From positions 6,138,001-6,202,000 of the forward strand of contig NC_134753.1 of the NCBI RefSeq assembly GCF_050436995.1: 64,000 bases of DNA. Direction: 5' to 3'. Source of the DNA: Anticarsia gemmatalis. Lineage: Eukaryota > Arthropoda > Insecta > Lepidoptera > Erebidae. This document shows positions 1 through 12,900 of this stretch, one piece after another (position 1 is the first letter of the stretch; each line of letters starts with the position of its first letter). The notes under the pieces were generated by a model. The model made no database searches and had not been told where the DNA came from. It worked only from the letters and a program-made list of their open reading frames with translations. The translations under genes and the position numbers were made by a program.

Positions 1-2005
1 CGCTTCATCACCAATAATCGAAAAGTTTTGCTACCGTTCCCTGCATTATTGTAGTTGTTTTTTCGTTCCAAACGGTCTTTTGTATCGATACAAAAAAACG
101 TAGCGCTACCTGGCCAGCCACAGCACAGTTAGACGATTCGTAAATTAATTTCTTCTAATTCTAGCAACTAATAATGTCGAGTCATATACGTCGTATGCGT
201 GCCATCGGCGACTTTTAACTTCACAAAGAAACATGGTTGTAAAAAATTGGAGCTTGTTTTTCAACGACTGCCATTAGAGAGACACTTGAAAGATAGATGC
301 AGTCGTATTTAGAATAGTTCGGAAACACATAAACCCATTGCATCTCGAAATGTAAACATGGCTAAAAATAAAAGCATACTTATTTTACGTGCATGTGTCG
401 TGCAGGCTTTATAATTATCATAACACTTTTATATTTCCTTTTCAAAAACGATTACGACGATTTTATATGTATTCAAGGAATAAAATGTTCTGTGCGATGT
501 TTATGTCATGGATTATTGTATCGTTTCTTCCTCTATTCTCCAGATTTACGTCCGCTGTTCTTGTTTTAACTTCAATTTCTTATGTTCAATGAAAAATTAA
601 AATAATCAAAACATACAAGCTAGAGATTTGAAACAGAATAGAGTCCCGGACGTGTGATCGTTCAGTGTCGAACAAAAATAAACGTTATGATTTGTTAAAC
701 AGGTTATTAGAAAAACATCGGTGCTGTCGACAGGGAGTTTGGAAATAAACTATTAAAAACCGGCCAAGTGGGAGTTGGACATCGCGCTGCTCGTGTTCAG
801 TACGAGAAAACATGACTCATTGTTTCTTTACGATCAGATTTTTTATCATAAGTTGTAGAATTTATAGACTTGCTACGCTGAATACCGCGTCAGTTGCATA
901 CGAAACAGATGTAAACTTCATAACTAACTGTCTAATTGGTAAATGTAGCAGAACACAACGGAACGCGAATACACAACATAACTACTTTGATATCATTCGC
1001 ACATTCCACGAACAAACGAAATACACTAATATTAATAGATAAAAGATTTTTGGATCTTAAAACAAAAGTGGGATTTGAAAAGATAAACAGAAGTTATTCA
1101 TAAATCATGAATGTAATAGTTACATTCTGACGCAGCGTAAGTACATCTGAAAAATCTTTTGTTTGATCAGAGTCAAACATCTGGATGTTGAACAGAAGTT
1201 CATAATAAAATATGATGAAAAAATATGTTAAGTCCTTTTGTATCGACCGCTTCTGTCTATTTTTGTACGACTTACGAACAGTCTTGATACTTTGTACTTA
1301 TTATATTTTACTATAACATTTATCTGTAAGGAATGTATGCCTTTTAGTAGGGAATCTAATTTGGAGCAATTTATAACTAATTTATTCTATTGGACATAAT
1401 TTTTTACAGCTAAACGTCATTTATTAATGAAAATTGCAATACTTATTTTAAAAGCGTAATAATTCTGATGTCTATTTGTCCCGTCACAAGTGCAATGCAA
1501 AAATTTTATAGTTAAGCAGCCAGCCTGTCTAATATCAATTACTTTACTTTATTATAGTTGCAATAGCGAATATAAAGTTAATGTTTATCGTTCGATTTGC
1601 GCCAATCAATGTACATCGTAATTGTTGCAAAAAAAAAGAAATACGCAAACCAGTTTCAGTAATATGATCATTATTTGTTATATTCTTAAAAATAAATTCA
1701 ATTAGTGTACATGAATAATGCCTGCGTCGCGTTTCACAAAATGTCAAGCGTCTACACGGTATGTGGACACCAATCATACCTAATACTCGTAGTCTTCCAT
1801 TTAATGACTTTTTTACTATTTCAATATAAATACAGTCAAGTTTTAATTGAACAATGTGCCGCAAAAATTGATAAATGACGTTTACTTGTAAATAAATAAA
1901 AGATACGATCTCAATGATTAAAATATTAATTGTTCGATAACTCATTTTAAATAGTAGAGATACGATCAGGAAAGAAAGTGCATTGTAGGTTTTATTTATA
2001 ACATA
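1..2005. other. AT-rich intronic DNA, nothing recognised
   Basis: No gene, RNA or repeat is recognisable. Short open frames (389-592 plus, 812-1042 plus, 1544-1945 minus) have no domain signature and an amino-acid mix typical of translated AT-rich DNA. Confidence 0.6.
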
Positions 2006-2416
2006 CTAGCTGACCCGCGCAACTTCGCTTGCGTCACATTAGAGAGAATGGGTCAGAATTTTCCACGTTTTTATAACACTTTTTACTGTTACTTTGCTCC
2101 TATTGGTCGTAGCGTGATGATATAAAATATGTTTTTTTTCACAAAAATATTCTCAAAATTATTTATATCTCCTAATATAACGAGGTCGCGCTAAGGCATA
2201 TCCGTCATTAAAACAGTTGCCATGACAACGGATTTTGTTGATTCAATTGTCATTATAAATTGATTATTCGGGACTTAGTTCGCCACCTTAATTTTCCCGG
2301 GAAATGCGTCATTTTCTTGGGGTAAAAAGTAGCCTATGTCCTTTCTCGGGTAAGAAAATATCTCCATACCAAATTTCATGCAAATTGGTTCAGTAGTTTA
2401 GGCGTGATTGAGTAGC

Positions 2417-2447
<31 letters not shown>

Positions 2448-2479
2448 GTTACTTTCGCATTTATAATATTAGTATGGAT
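2006..2479 (+). mobile_element. interspersed repeat, copy A (CAGA-tailed)
   Basis: The sequence begins CTAGCTGACCCGCGCAACTT, includes a stretch ending in CAAATTGGTTCAGTAGTT, then a (CAGA)n run at 2416-2448, and ends TTTATAATATTAGTATGGAT. The head matches copy B at 41530-41788, and the tail is the same type. This head and tail are common in lepidopteran and other arthropod genomes. The tail resembles non-LTR or SINE 3' ends, but no reverse transcriptase is encoded and I cannot assign the class. Flanking target duplications are not clear. Confidence 0.75.
2416..2448. repeat. (CAGA)n microsatellite inside repeat copy A
   Basis: About eight tandem CAGA units lie just before the terminal TTACTTTCGCATTTATAATA segment of the interspersed repeat. 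They are part of the mobile element rather than an independent locus. Confidence 0.9.
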
Positions 2480-5400
2480 TTACCCACACATTTGCAAATA
2501 GTCATTTTATAATAATATGTTTTACGTCGGGGTGTTGAAATTACTGAATTAATATGTAATTTAGTTCAGCCGTACGTGACAATATTAGCATTATTTAACT
2601 ACGGACATATACAAGACATAACCCAATTACAATGGAACACACAAGGTATAACCATATACCATTATGTCAATTAACTACTGTACCGAGAGTATTCGGAGTA
2701 CCGTTCCAAATTTACTACTACATAAATACATATATAGTAATATAGAGTAGCACATAACCTTATACGGCTTTGGATTTTTCTTTTCAGGAAATTTCACTGC
2801 TAAGTATGAAATAAAATGAATGACAAATAATGTAAGTATATAATTACGGAAGATAAGAAATCGAGTATATTGTATAGAGTTCAAATATCAAGAGTGTTTG
2901 GTTATTCGTTGAATTGCAGCCGAAACGTACAGCAGTGGTTCATAGTAACTCGGTGAGATTTGTTTTGATAATACATCATAAAACTATTAAATATTGGATC
3001 GCTGAGTGAGACTAGCCGCTACTGTTTCCACGTTGCTCTCCAAGTGATAAACTGGCAGCGGGAACAACATGTGTTTTGTATTAAACTCTTTCATGTAAAT
3101 TGTAAGTATCAAAAATACGTCTGAGGAAACTTATACTTTAAAAAGCTTGATTTATTGACCATGGTAATTGTGGAGTACATCAGTTTTTTTTGCAAATAAC
3201 GGATGTTTAGTTAGTATCTTCGAAAGAAGAAATATCTTTATTTATAACTAATAGATTAGAATAATTATAATCTTGAAATATGAAAAGTCGACTATTTTAG
3301 TAACAAGAAAGTTTCAGTTCGTTAAAGCTTAAGACTTGAACCACATAGGAACACTGATCATGGCGTAATCGGTTTGTTATTTCAGCGTTTAGACGATGTT
3401 TAAACCCTGTTTTGTTTTGTCAGAGGCATGTGGGAATCATTCTATTGTGTTCCACATCCGGGTTATGATTGGTTCTTTGATTATTAATTTTAGACTGATT
3501 GGTAACGAGACGACGCGACGTTTGCCTCTCTCGCACATTGTCGGTTTTTTGTCTATTCCGCTTAATGTAATTGACACGTTTGATTGTGACATATTCCGTA
3601 TTTTTTGTAACTCTTTTTCATCGGTTTGACCGTTCACCTGACTTTCAAAAGACGGAATAGCAAATTGGATCAAGGACATTTAGGTTAGACTAGTTTTATG
3701 ATTTGCAATTTCAAATGTCAAATTAAATAAAATCAAAGTGAAACGACCTGCCAGTGTAAAGCTTAAACGAAGCTCGTTAGAGACAAGGTTTAAAAGCTTG
3801 TTCCTGTATTCAATAGCAATGGAGCGGTTTATCTCGTTGACGCATGTCAGCTACCTACAGACTTCCGTTCCCATCTCTTGGTTTATCTAACACAAATATG
3901 ACAAATTAAACGGATCTTGTATAAGCGCCTCACGGCTACGTCCCACAATGGAATATTTAAACAAAGGTTTAAAGTGTAACGCCGGGCTATAAAACACATC
4001 TGACTATTGCCGCACTAGTTCAAATAAACACTACGAAGCCGACGTAAATTGGGTTATTTTTTATTGAGTCCTGGCAGCAAATAGTAGACTTCTATTTGCG
4101 ACGTTAAAATGAACTCGTATTCTGAATATTTGTAGTAAATGTCAGCATGACATTAATTTGCTTGATTAATTTAATTAGCTCGATTATGATAAGTTTAATT
4201 TGTCTTTGAAATATATATGTATTATTTGTTCTGATGAAATATTGATCTAGGTTCTATAATAAAATATCAACTAATATCAATTAGTCAACTTACAATCCTA
4301 TTAAACAAATACTAAAGCCAAAAATTGAATACGCCCCGACTATATTTAATAGTTAGGGCTGTCACTTTGAAGAACAAGTTAATAGACGTAATCAATTTGC
4401 TCGAAACCAAGAATAAGGAAAAAACACATATCAAGCCGGCCGGTCACGCGACCAGACCTGTCAAAATTCAACCTTCCATTCCATACTATTCTTAGTTAAC
4501 TTTATATCTAAAGTCACTAGAGACGTTACTTGCAGCTAACTATAAAGAGACTATATTTTAAGTAACTAGTTAGCATGTAAAAATGTCCGGTCCACCAGAT
4601 TGTTTATTCTTTGTCAAAAAGATTTTATAGCTGTCAACGACTGGACATAAAATGACATCTCAAAAAGCGACTTCAAATATTATGATCGCTCACTACATAA
4701 TTGAATGGTAATTATAATAAGACCTGTCATCTATGACGAAGTAATTAAGACATTTGCAACAAATTAAATGTAATTTGTTTCCCTATTTGGGAGCGGCTAT
4801 GGAAGCTATTTCTTAATGAAATGAATAAATGCAGTTAATTCAATTAAGCGCTCATTGCTGCTGCCACTTTTTTCATGACATAAAACAAATAATACGGTGT
4901 GGAATTGCGAAGATTCCATTGCCCGAATACGTGTTACAGAAATAAAATAAAATGTTCCCGGAACGAGTCGGACTTGTTGCCTGAGGACTTCGTACAATTT
5001 TACTTGACTTTTTTTACTGTATTTCAGAACAATCGTCGTGTAAATTTGGCCGAACGAATTTTTTTGGTCTTTAAATTAGCAAGCTTTTTTCACATACCCT
5101 ATTCAGTAATTATTTTACAATTCTTTAATAATATTTGTTAAAAATATGTAGAGCAGACATCTTTGATTACGACGACTGTACCTATAGATTCGTATATATT
5201 ATTATAAAAAATATTGTAACAAATTAATGAGGAAAGGACCGACAGTCGTATGAATAATGGAACCCTAATACCTGATGTGTGTGACGAACATGTTACAATT
5301 TAATCGTATCTAGCAAAACTAACGAGTGGAATAACAAACCTATTATTAGTTACATTTGTTACGCACTACTTTTTAATGTGTTAATTACACTTTGAAAGGT

Positions 5401-6085
5401 TACATTGAAATGTTTACTGTAGTTTTATTGATAGACAATTTTTGTAAGCGTGGGGAACATACGTTTATTTAGAATTGACAATACGAAAAAAAAAGAGAAG
5501 GTCTGTCTTTACACCACACATAAGTACTAATTAGAAGATATTAAAAATAATGATTTTTCTGAAGCGTTTCACACAGCTATAACTTCGACCTGCGTCCAAT
5601 TAAAGACTGTTTCTTGACATACCTACAAATAATCACGGCTCTTTGACATGAGTGTAGGGCTGTAGGCATAGACCAAAGATCTTTTACTATCCAATTTGTT
5701 CACTCGATCAGTAGCAATTTTATTTATGTAATTCGCTTGTTCACGAGGTCATGGTACAGATAATCAACAAGACATCACCATGTAAAAGTCATGAGAGAAA
5801 TGTATTGTTGTCATATCAACGATCAGAACAATGCTAGCAATGACCTGTCACACTCAACTTCACACCACTCCGTTACTAGGCATTTATCTTAAATAGCTTT
5901 AGCACGCGACGACGCTTGCCTTGATGGAAACTTATACCATAATAGACTGCTTGTAATAGAAGTTCATATAGCTGTGGCACACAACCTTTTGCGACAACAG
6001 TGTATCCATATTTTTAAAGCATGAATGCGAGTAGTAGTCTTTTGTGGCTTACTTTCTACTGTCAAAGATTAATGCAATAATAATA
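2480..6085. other. intronic DNA without recognised genes
   Basis: AT-rich non-coding sequence. The overlapping frames at 3396-3679 (both strands) and 4806-5141 show no domain or codon pattern suggesting use. The patch at about 3420-3620 is somewhat GC richer, with no further feature seen. Confidence 0.55.
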
Positions 6086-6292
6086 GGTAGGGGAAATAGT
6101 CTTTTCGCATTATAGTATGCATGAAATTGTAATAAAATCTTTTCTCTATACAAAAAAGCTCGATATTTGGGTACCTCACGAGCTTACTGAAAGAAACCTA
6201 ATGAACGGTGTAGTCATTTGTGATTCTTGAAGCCAAAGAGATTTCATTACAAGTTCATACATACTATAATGCGAAAAGACTTTTTCCCGACC
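6086..6292. mobile_element. 207-bp mariner-like MITE
   Basis: Long imperfect terminal inverted repeats (about 55 bp) face each other. The left end begins GGTAGGGGAAATAGTCTTTT and the right end, reverse-complemented, begins GGTCGGGAAAAAGTCTTTT. Both then share TCGCATTATAGTATG. TAATA flanks both sides (6081-6085 and 6293-6297), which fits a TA target site. There is no coding capacity. Elements with these ends are widespread in Lepidoptera; assignment to the mariner group rests on the TA-type site and on the general look of the ends. Confidence 0.8.
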
Positions 6293-9200
6293 TAATATAT
6301 TTAACAATAGACGTAATTGTTTGTATCGCATTTCAAATAAAGTGCTAATTATGTAAGTACCAAATAAGTAACACGAGTAGAGACGCGTGCCGTGGTCTGC
6401 GGTCGGCCAGCCGGTTGCCCCACATCGCTCACTCCGAACTTAGTTTATATGTAACTGATAGCACTTATTAACTATATCGACTAAATACTATTTTAATTTT
6501 AGAATTTAATAGATAAGAGTTGGCTCTGGAACTTCGCCGTTGTTTATTGTCAAATCCAATTGACGAGCTATATTGCTTTTTATGTCAAATGATTCCAGTA
6601 CTCGGAAAAATCAATCTTTAAAAAAAACATTCTGTAAACCTCCAAGCTTGAATTCTGGAGTATCTCCTACGCCATACACTGACCAAAAATTCAATTAATT
6701 AACGCACAAATAATAAAAGCTTCGGCATATGGAAAATAAAGGACAACAAAAATTAATAACGGTACTTCGTTAATTCACAGAGCAATCATGCACTACTCCC
6801 GGTAAAGCATGCACTTGCCCTTTTAAAAATCGAATTAGTGTTCAACCCGTTCGCAACTTTATCAGTACACCCTCCCTTCGCAAATGGACGTTGAAAATCC
6901 CTGTTTACAATCACATTACGAAACGCACTCTTTTATATTGCGTACTACAAATCAAAAGCCACCCCTTTAATTAAACTGGCGGTACTAAGTCAACTTAACT
7001 ATAGGTGAAACTAGCTGTTACGAATAAAAGCACGTATAATTTACTCATTTGATTGTCTCGTATTGTTTATCAGGGGTGGTTACAGTTTAGAATTTGGTAT
7101 GTGTTACTGTGGTCTAAACAGCGGCAGGAAAATATTAACAAATCATGTATTTGAATTAAAAGATGTTATTTATTGGATGTTTAAAATGGTTTGCGAGGAT
7201 GGCAGGTGGAAATAGCACAATATCTTTAAATTATTGGGAGCGAAAACACAGCAATGAGTGTGATAATGGCTCTATTTTAACTTACCTCTAAATCGCTTCT
7301 GCCTTCTGCTATTATAATTACTTAAAGTAACATTGGTAGTAATGTATTATACGACAATTTTAATGTGCTTCAGTAATTCTTTACTTGATAAAGATCTGTA
7401 CGTTATAACACCTTTATCTAAGGACTGAACCGATCACCTGCTCTAGTTTATAATAAGAGCAAGCAAAACAACCTAATAAACGAGTAATGAATAAAACTTT
7501 TAATGCATTTCCAGAAATAAATTGTAGGCAATTTCTCGCTCACGCTCTTGGAATTCCGCTTTCGCGCACCAACTGTCCACTATGTCAACCGCCCGCAACT
7601 GCCGTATCGAATGAAATAATAATCGAACCTACGCGACGTCCATTCAATTATCCCTGAAAATTGGGGCTCATTAAAATAATAAAACAGCCGGCGGCGGAAT
7701 CAAATTGAATGATAACAAAAGCTTGTGTTAATTCGGAGCGACACACTGTTTTGTACATGTACTCACAGTTATCATAAAAGCTAATGATCTAGTGAAGTTA
7801 GAAAAAATAACTTCAAACAGCTAAACAAACTCAGAGGATTCGTATAAATGCTTAGTTTAAATCAAAACGTGAACGACTAATATCACAAAGCTTTCTTACA
7901 CTGGTGAAATACCGAAAGTTAATTCCGTCTGTAAATCAATAATATAATTAAGCAATTTCCAAATCACCCGCAATATCAGTCATTTGCACGACAGTTTGAT
8001 AAAGGCAAGTTCATATGAGCGGAAGCCCTTGTTTGCACAATAATATCGTCCGTGTGTCAGCTCCTCAATGCAACCCCAAATGCAATTGTGTACATTCGTG
8101 CGAGGATTGAGTTACACTCAATGCAATGGAAACATTTGCATCTAGCGCGCCCCGAGCTCCGCAAGCGATGGAGAGAACCTCGTTAATATAATTATTAGTT
8201 CAGGTAAGTTAATATTATTGTATGTCAAGCTACGATGTGATGTATCGTCTAACTTCTCCTTCGGTGCATTCGATTCTAATAAGAACCGATATGCAATTTG
8301 ACTAATGGTTGTCGTGAGAAAGCTGGGAAACTCATTTGAAAATTGGAGAAAGCTAAGTTATGGGTATCCCTGGATTGGTTTGAAGCAGCACTAGCAAATA
8401 TATTTTGTTAAAAAGCCGACTCCACTGCATTAAGCGGATATGGCACTATCGCAATTATACTAACTATAAATGACAATTGCCAGCCAATAGCAAACGTATG
8501 GAGCAGTGAACGGTCCCCTATTTGGTGACCACTTGGCGGCACTGGGTGGTCATCCCGCAAATTGCTCTTTCCCAACAAAATTGTCAATAAAACTCATCTG
8601 ATTCGCAGTTAAACAAGCGAGCGACATTATTAATTTATGCGTTGTAATATGGCGCAAACGTTGGCGTTATCCCGTGTAAATTATTAATAGTGCTGGGGTA
8701 AAAATTAAGCTTAAACCGAATGGGTAGTTTCGGCCGTAACGTTCGTTTTATGTTTCCATGTGCAGATTAATATGTTGTTATATCCTGTGACGAGTCGAGC
8801 GAATCGGTTTTATTGGCAATCGGAATCGCGCAATGTCGTTACGGTTCTCATATATTGATTAAGTCAACTACATCGTTAGTACTGTTGTGTCGATTGTTCC
8901 CTTCTCCCGTCAGTCGTAAAAGAGACTAAAAGGAAATTAGTCGACGTTAATTTGTTGCTTGACCCGGAAATCTGCTCGGAAATAAGCAGTAACATCAAAC
9001 AAATGCCCACCTCTTGAAGACGAAACACAAAAGTGAATAGCTCCCTTGCGATTCACCTCTGCGTTGTCTTAAGAGAAAGCGATTACACAAATCTGAAGAA
9101 GCTATTAATCCGGCTCGCTGCCCCCGAATGGCATCACGGTTTGTTTAATAAAATCGCGAATTTACATATCAAAACCTACAAAGGGGCATAATTGGACCCG

Positions 9201-12200
9201 ATGACTTAGAAAACGTAGTGGGTGAGGCGGGTGTGCCACCCCTTACAACAAACAAAGGAATTATACCCGCCTCAAGAAACTTTTAGCAATGGAAAGCTCC
9301 TTAACAAACAGACGCGTGTGTATCTAATGAAATTCCTATGGTTGCATAACATACCCGTGTGAGCGCTGAGCGTTATTAGCGGAATTATTTCTCCGGGTAA
9401 AATCTTTGAAGGCGGTTGCTCTTTTGGAAAAGTTGTTAAGAAAATGGGTTGAGATCTTTTCGGGATTTCATTAGTTTGTAACTATGCGGTGTGCTACGCG
9501 AGGCATCTAATTTATTAGGTAGGCGTAGCCAAGGGAACGAATGGGCAGCGAGCATTTGAAAATGGAACGGAATTGCCGAATCACGCCGCTTTGAGCCGAA
9601 GCCGCCGCGACACGATTCGTTAAGAGACAAATGTTTGAATTCAATTCCAACAGTTTTTTCGGGTGTAATTAGTAACGGTATATTTACTCCGCATTCGGTC
9701 TACTCCAGCACGGTAGCCGGGTTTTTTTTTCAATAATTAATTTTTGTTGTTAATTTTGGGAGCGTAGTCAGAACGATTTATTCGACTATTAGAATAAGTT
9801 AACGACCTGTTGACGGTTCGTGCGGGCAATGAGATATAATCCGCTACTCGAAGACCACATTCCCACACGGTACGTAAAGTGCCATTATGTTCGATGAATG
9901 AATGAAGTGCAAGCCGACGACATACGGGCATCTTATAGTCCCTTTGCTTCATCAAGGATATTGACACTTGTTCGCTGTCATCAGCTTTTGTTCTATCACG
10001 TGTTAGGTTACACATGCACTAAATCGTACACGTGTTCATGTCAACACGTACGCGGTGCTACTTCAAACTTTTATATTATTCATTGTTTTTTCTGCGTCGC
10101 TTTACTATTTGTACTACTTAGAGAGTAATTAAAACGAGAGATTTGTTTAGATAACGATTAAACAGAAGTATGTATATTTATCATGGAGGTTGTACGTCGA
10201 AGTGTCTCGTAGTGGTTTCGCGTCGCATTGGAAAGCTAATCGCGTCGCGCGCCATTCGCGCGTTATAATTAGTACAAATCGTCTGCTCCATGTTGCCGAC
10301 CGTAGAGCTAACAAACTATAGACGTACCACGAAGCTTTAATAAAATAAACATAGCACATAAATACTTATTCAATTTGCCTTAAGATCAAATGTCAAGCTA
10401 CTGAACACGTATCCAAAAATAGAATTTTCGTTTTAAAATTTATATTGTTTCCAAAAACATTCTGCTATTTATGTCCAGTGTCTCAGTTGTATTAAATTTC
10501 TCATCACACAACTGAAAGCTATATTGAAGTACAAAAGTTGGTGTCTAGTCTATGAGTTTGTATAGTCAAGAGCTCTCTATGGAATCCGGTAATCTCGCGA
10601 GCTAATAGATTCGATAATTCATCGGCGCGTCTGAATCGATACAGCGGAGCTACGATTGATGGCGCCTGTCTTAACCGGTGAAACGCTTCACGTGTCTGTC
10701 ACGCTGCCTCTGTACACATTTACAATTTAAACTTTTAATTGTCACATTGTTTTGTTTTTAAGAATGCAGTTTCAATTCAAAGAAATGTGGAATTATTTGT
10801 TGCCTGAGAAAATATTACATGTTTCTTTTTTTGAACGTAACTCTAATTAGTATAAATTTTTGTATAATCTATCAGACATGCCGATGGCCTTACGATCGAA
10901 AAAAAGCATTAACTCGCGATATTTTGAAATTGTTTAAAACAGTGATAAAGTTTTTCTTTGGTTTCTCATAGCAGTGGGTTCGACATCGACTTGGGCCGTA
11001 AGCGATTGGTCTCGCCTCAGAATTGTCAAGTTCGATACACATTTTTGTGAAGAAATGTCCGTTTTATTCAATTCTTTGTGGTCACATTCCAATGATCGCT
11101 TCAGTGACGCTCCGGTTACGCGTACAAATTATTTTTTCCTTCATAACAGATTACTAAAGAGGTTCAAATACCTGTAGTGATATTTTTTACAAAAAGTTAA
11201 CAAATTGCGCCACGGGTTGGCGTCAAACAATGCGATTTTTTAGTTATTTTTGATTAACCTAAAAAAATGTTTTGAAGTGCTATTAGGTAATATTGCTGCA
11301 TGAATGCACTAGTAGATGCCTACTTCATTTTTTATTGCTATGAAACAAGTGAATACAGAAAATGTACGCTCGCGAACCAAGTACTAAGTGAGAAACAAAA
11401 AACATTAAACTCAATAAAAAATCATATAAATTAAAACATCTGACCCGCAAAAGCGTTTATGGCAGTTAAAAGCAAAGAAACAATGCGTTCAAAAAGTTTT
11501 CTCGTAAGAAACCTTTCACAAGCCATTAATGTCTGTATTCCGACCCCCTAAAGAGTTGAAAACACGAAATGGAATTATGGATTCCCCTAAAAGTCGCCAT
11601 TAGAATTAGAGGCACAATTTATTCCGCACCGGGGCCCAATATTTCCACGCGTTTCCGGTGTCTGTGGGACCCTAGGAAGGTACCACTCTAGCAAATCATA
11701 CGATCGGGGAACTGCACTTGAGACGAAGCTTATGAGATTACAATTTGTTATTATAAAATTTATTAGCCTTATTATTTAACTGAGAAATCTATGATTACTA
11801 TGATGAAGAGTTTTTTAACATCTATGATATTGTAGGTACAAAACATTTTCTTATTCGTATTTTAAAGTCAAATGTTTTGTTTTGCGGTGTTCGACTCAAG
11901 TAGAAAGAACAAATGCGATTCGGGGATTTTTATTTGTATGGTTTGTATTTATCATTGAATAATATCTACGCATACAAATACCACAAATAGGCATAGACTT
12001 TTGAGCGGACCAAAACTTCTTAATTATTTTAAGGCCAATGGAGACATGCAAACACATTAATTTATAGGCACGAAGACAAACTTTTTAAGTCCATAGACGA
12101 ACTTTTGCATTAAGTCCCGAGTCGGGAAAGCAATTATGGTTACATCTATTTACACCACTGTTTGTCTGTTTTACGAAGTTTTTTCACCGTATTCGCTATT

Positions 12201-12240
12201 TGACTTGAACTTTATATGACATCCGAGTTTACAATTACGT
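6293..12240. other. intronic DNA with GC-richer patches
   Basis: No genes are seen. The patch at about 7540-8165 is less AT-rich, includes a POU octamer ATTTGCAT at 8134-8141, and looks like unique sequence. The patch at about 11480-11720 (mixed composition, GGGGCCC near 11630) is similar. Both are reasonable enhancer candidates by composition only. Short open frames at 9436-10359 on both strands are judged chance. Confidence 0.4.
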
Positions 12241-12900
12241 TCATGTTTAACGATCTCGAATCGTAAATCTATTACAATTACAACTTAATTATAATTGGGG
12301 ATCCAATTTGCAACATTGTAATGACGGGTCCTATAAACATTTCAACAAGCTGCCTGTCAAATAAAACCAACAAATATTTTAATGGCTCCATGCATCGGCC
12401 CTTTTTATAGGCAGTATAAAATGGTCGGTCGAACGCGTAACCATGTACCAACCCTTAGGTACGGGACAATGTCTCAGTACTATAAAATAAATCTAGCAAG
12501 TTATCGTCCACAATAAACAGTCGCCGCGGAAGGCTATCGCCAATTCCCACGCAAAGTTGCTGTTAATAAAAGCAACAAAATTATATATTCAAGAGTTAGG
12601 AGGTGGTGGTATGGCAGTTAGAGCCTTCTACGTGGTCCGAGTTACAATGCAAATTGCCGTGGAGGGGTGCGCCGATGCCCTCTAACTGTGCGACTCGCAA
12701 AGATGGCCGCCGTAATGGCGAAATGAAATTATTAAGCATTGTCTTGTGAAATCGGCCGCAGTCGACACCTGAGACACGGGCCGCGACCACTTAGCGTGGA
12801 TACTCCACCGCGAGCCGCGGGTAACGAGCCGCCCGCCATGCGCCGCCGCGCCACCCTCCGCCGTACACCGTACTCGCTGTCTGCGCCTTTATGACTAAAC
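12241..12900. promoter_or_regulatory. possible regulatory block, GC-rich at right end
   Basis: Homeodomain-type AATTATAATTG and TTTTAATGG sequences alternate with TATAAAA-like stretches (about 12415 and 12480), and the block ends in a CpG-rich stretch at about 12770-12890. The GC-rich stretch was read on both strands for a dac exon and gave none. A regulatory role is inferred from composition and the dac intron context only. Confidence 0.22.

Noticed and set aside
1544..1945. 133-codon minus-strand open frame
   Set aside because: Rich in Ile, Leu, Phe, Tyr and Asn, as in translated AT-rich DNA, with no recognisable motif, no promoter-like region and no clear splice partners.
12770..12890. 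CpG-rich patch tested as a downstream dac exon
   Set aside because: Minus-strand reading gives no Dac-like sequence; left as non-coding.
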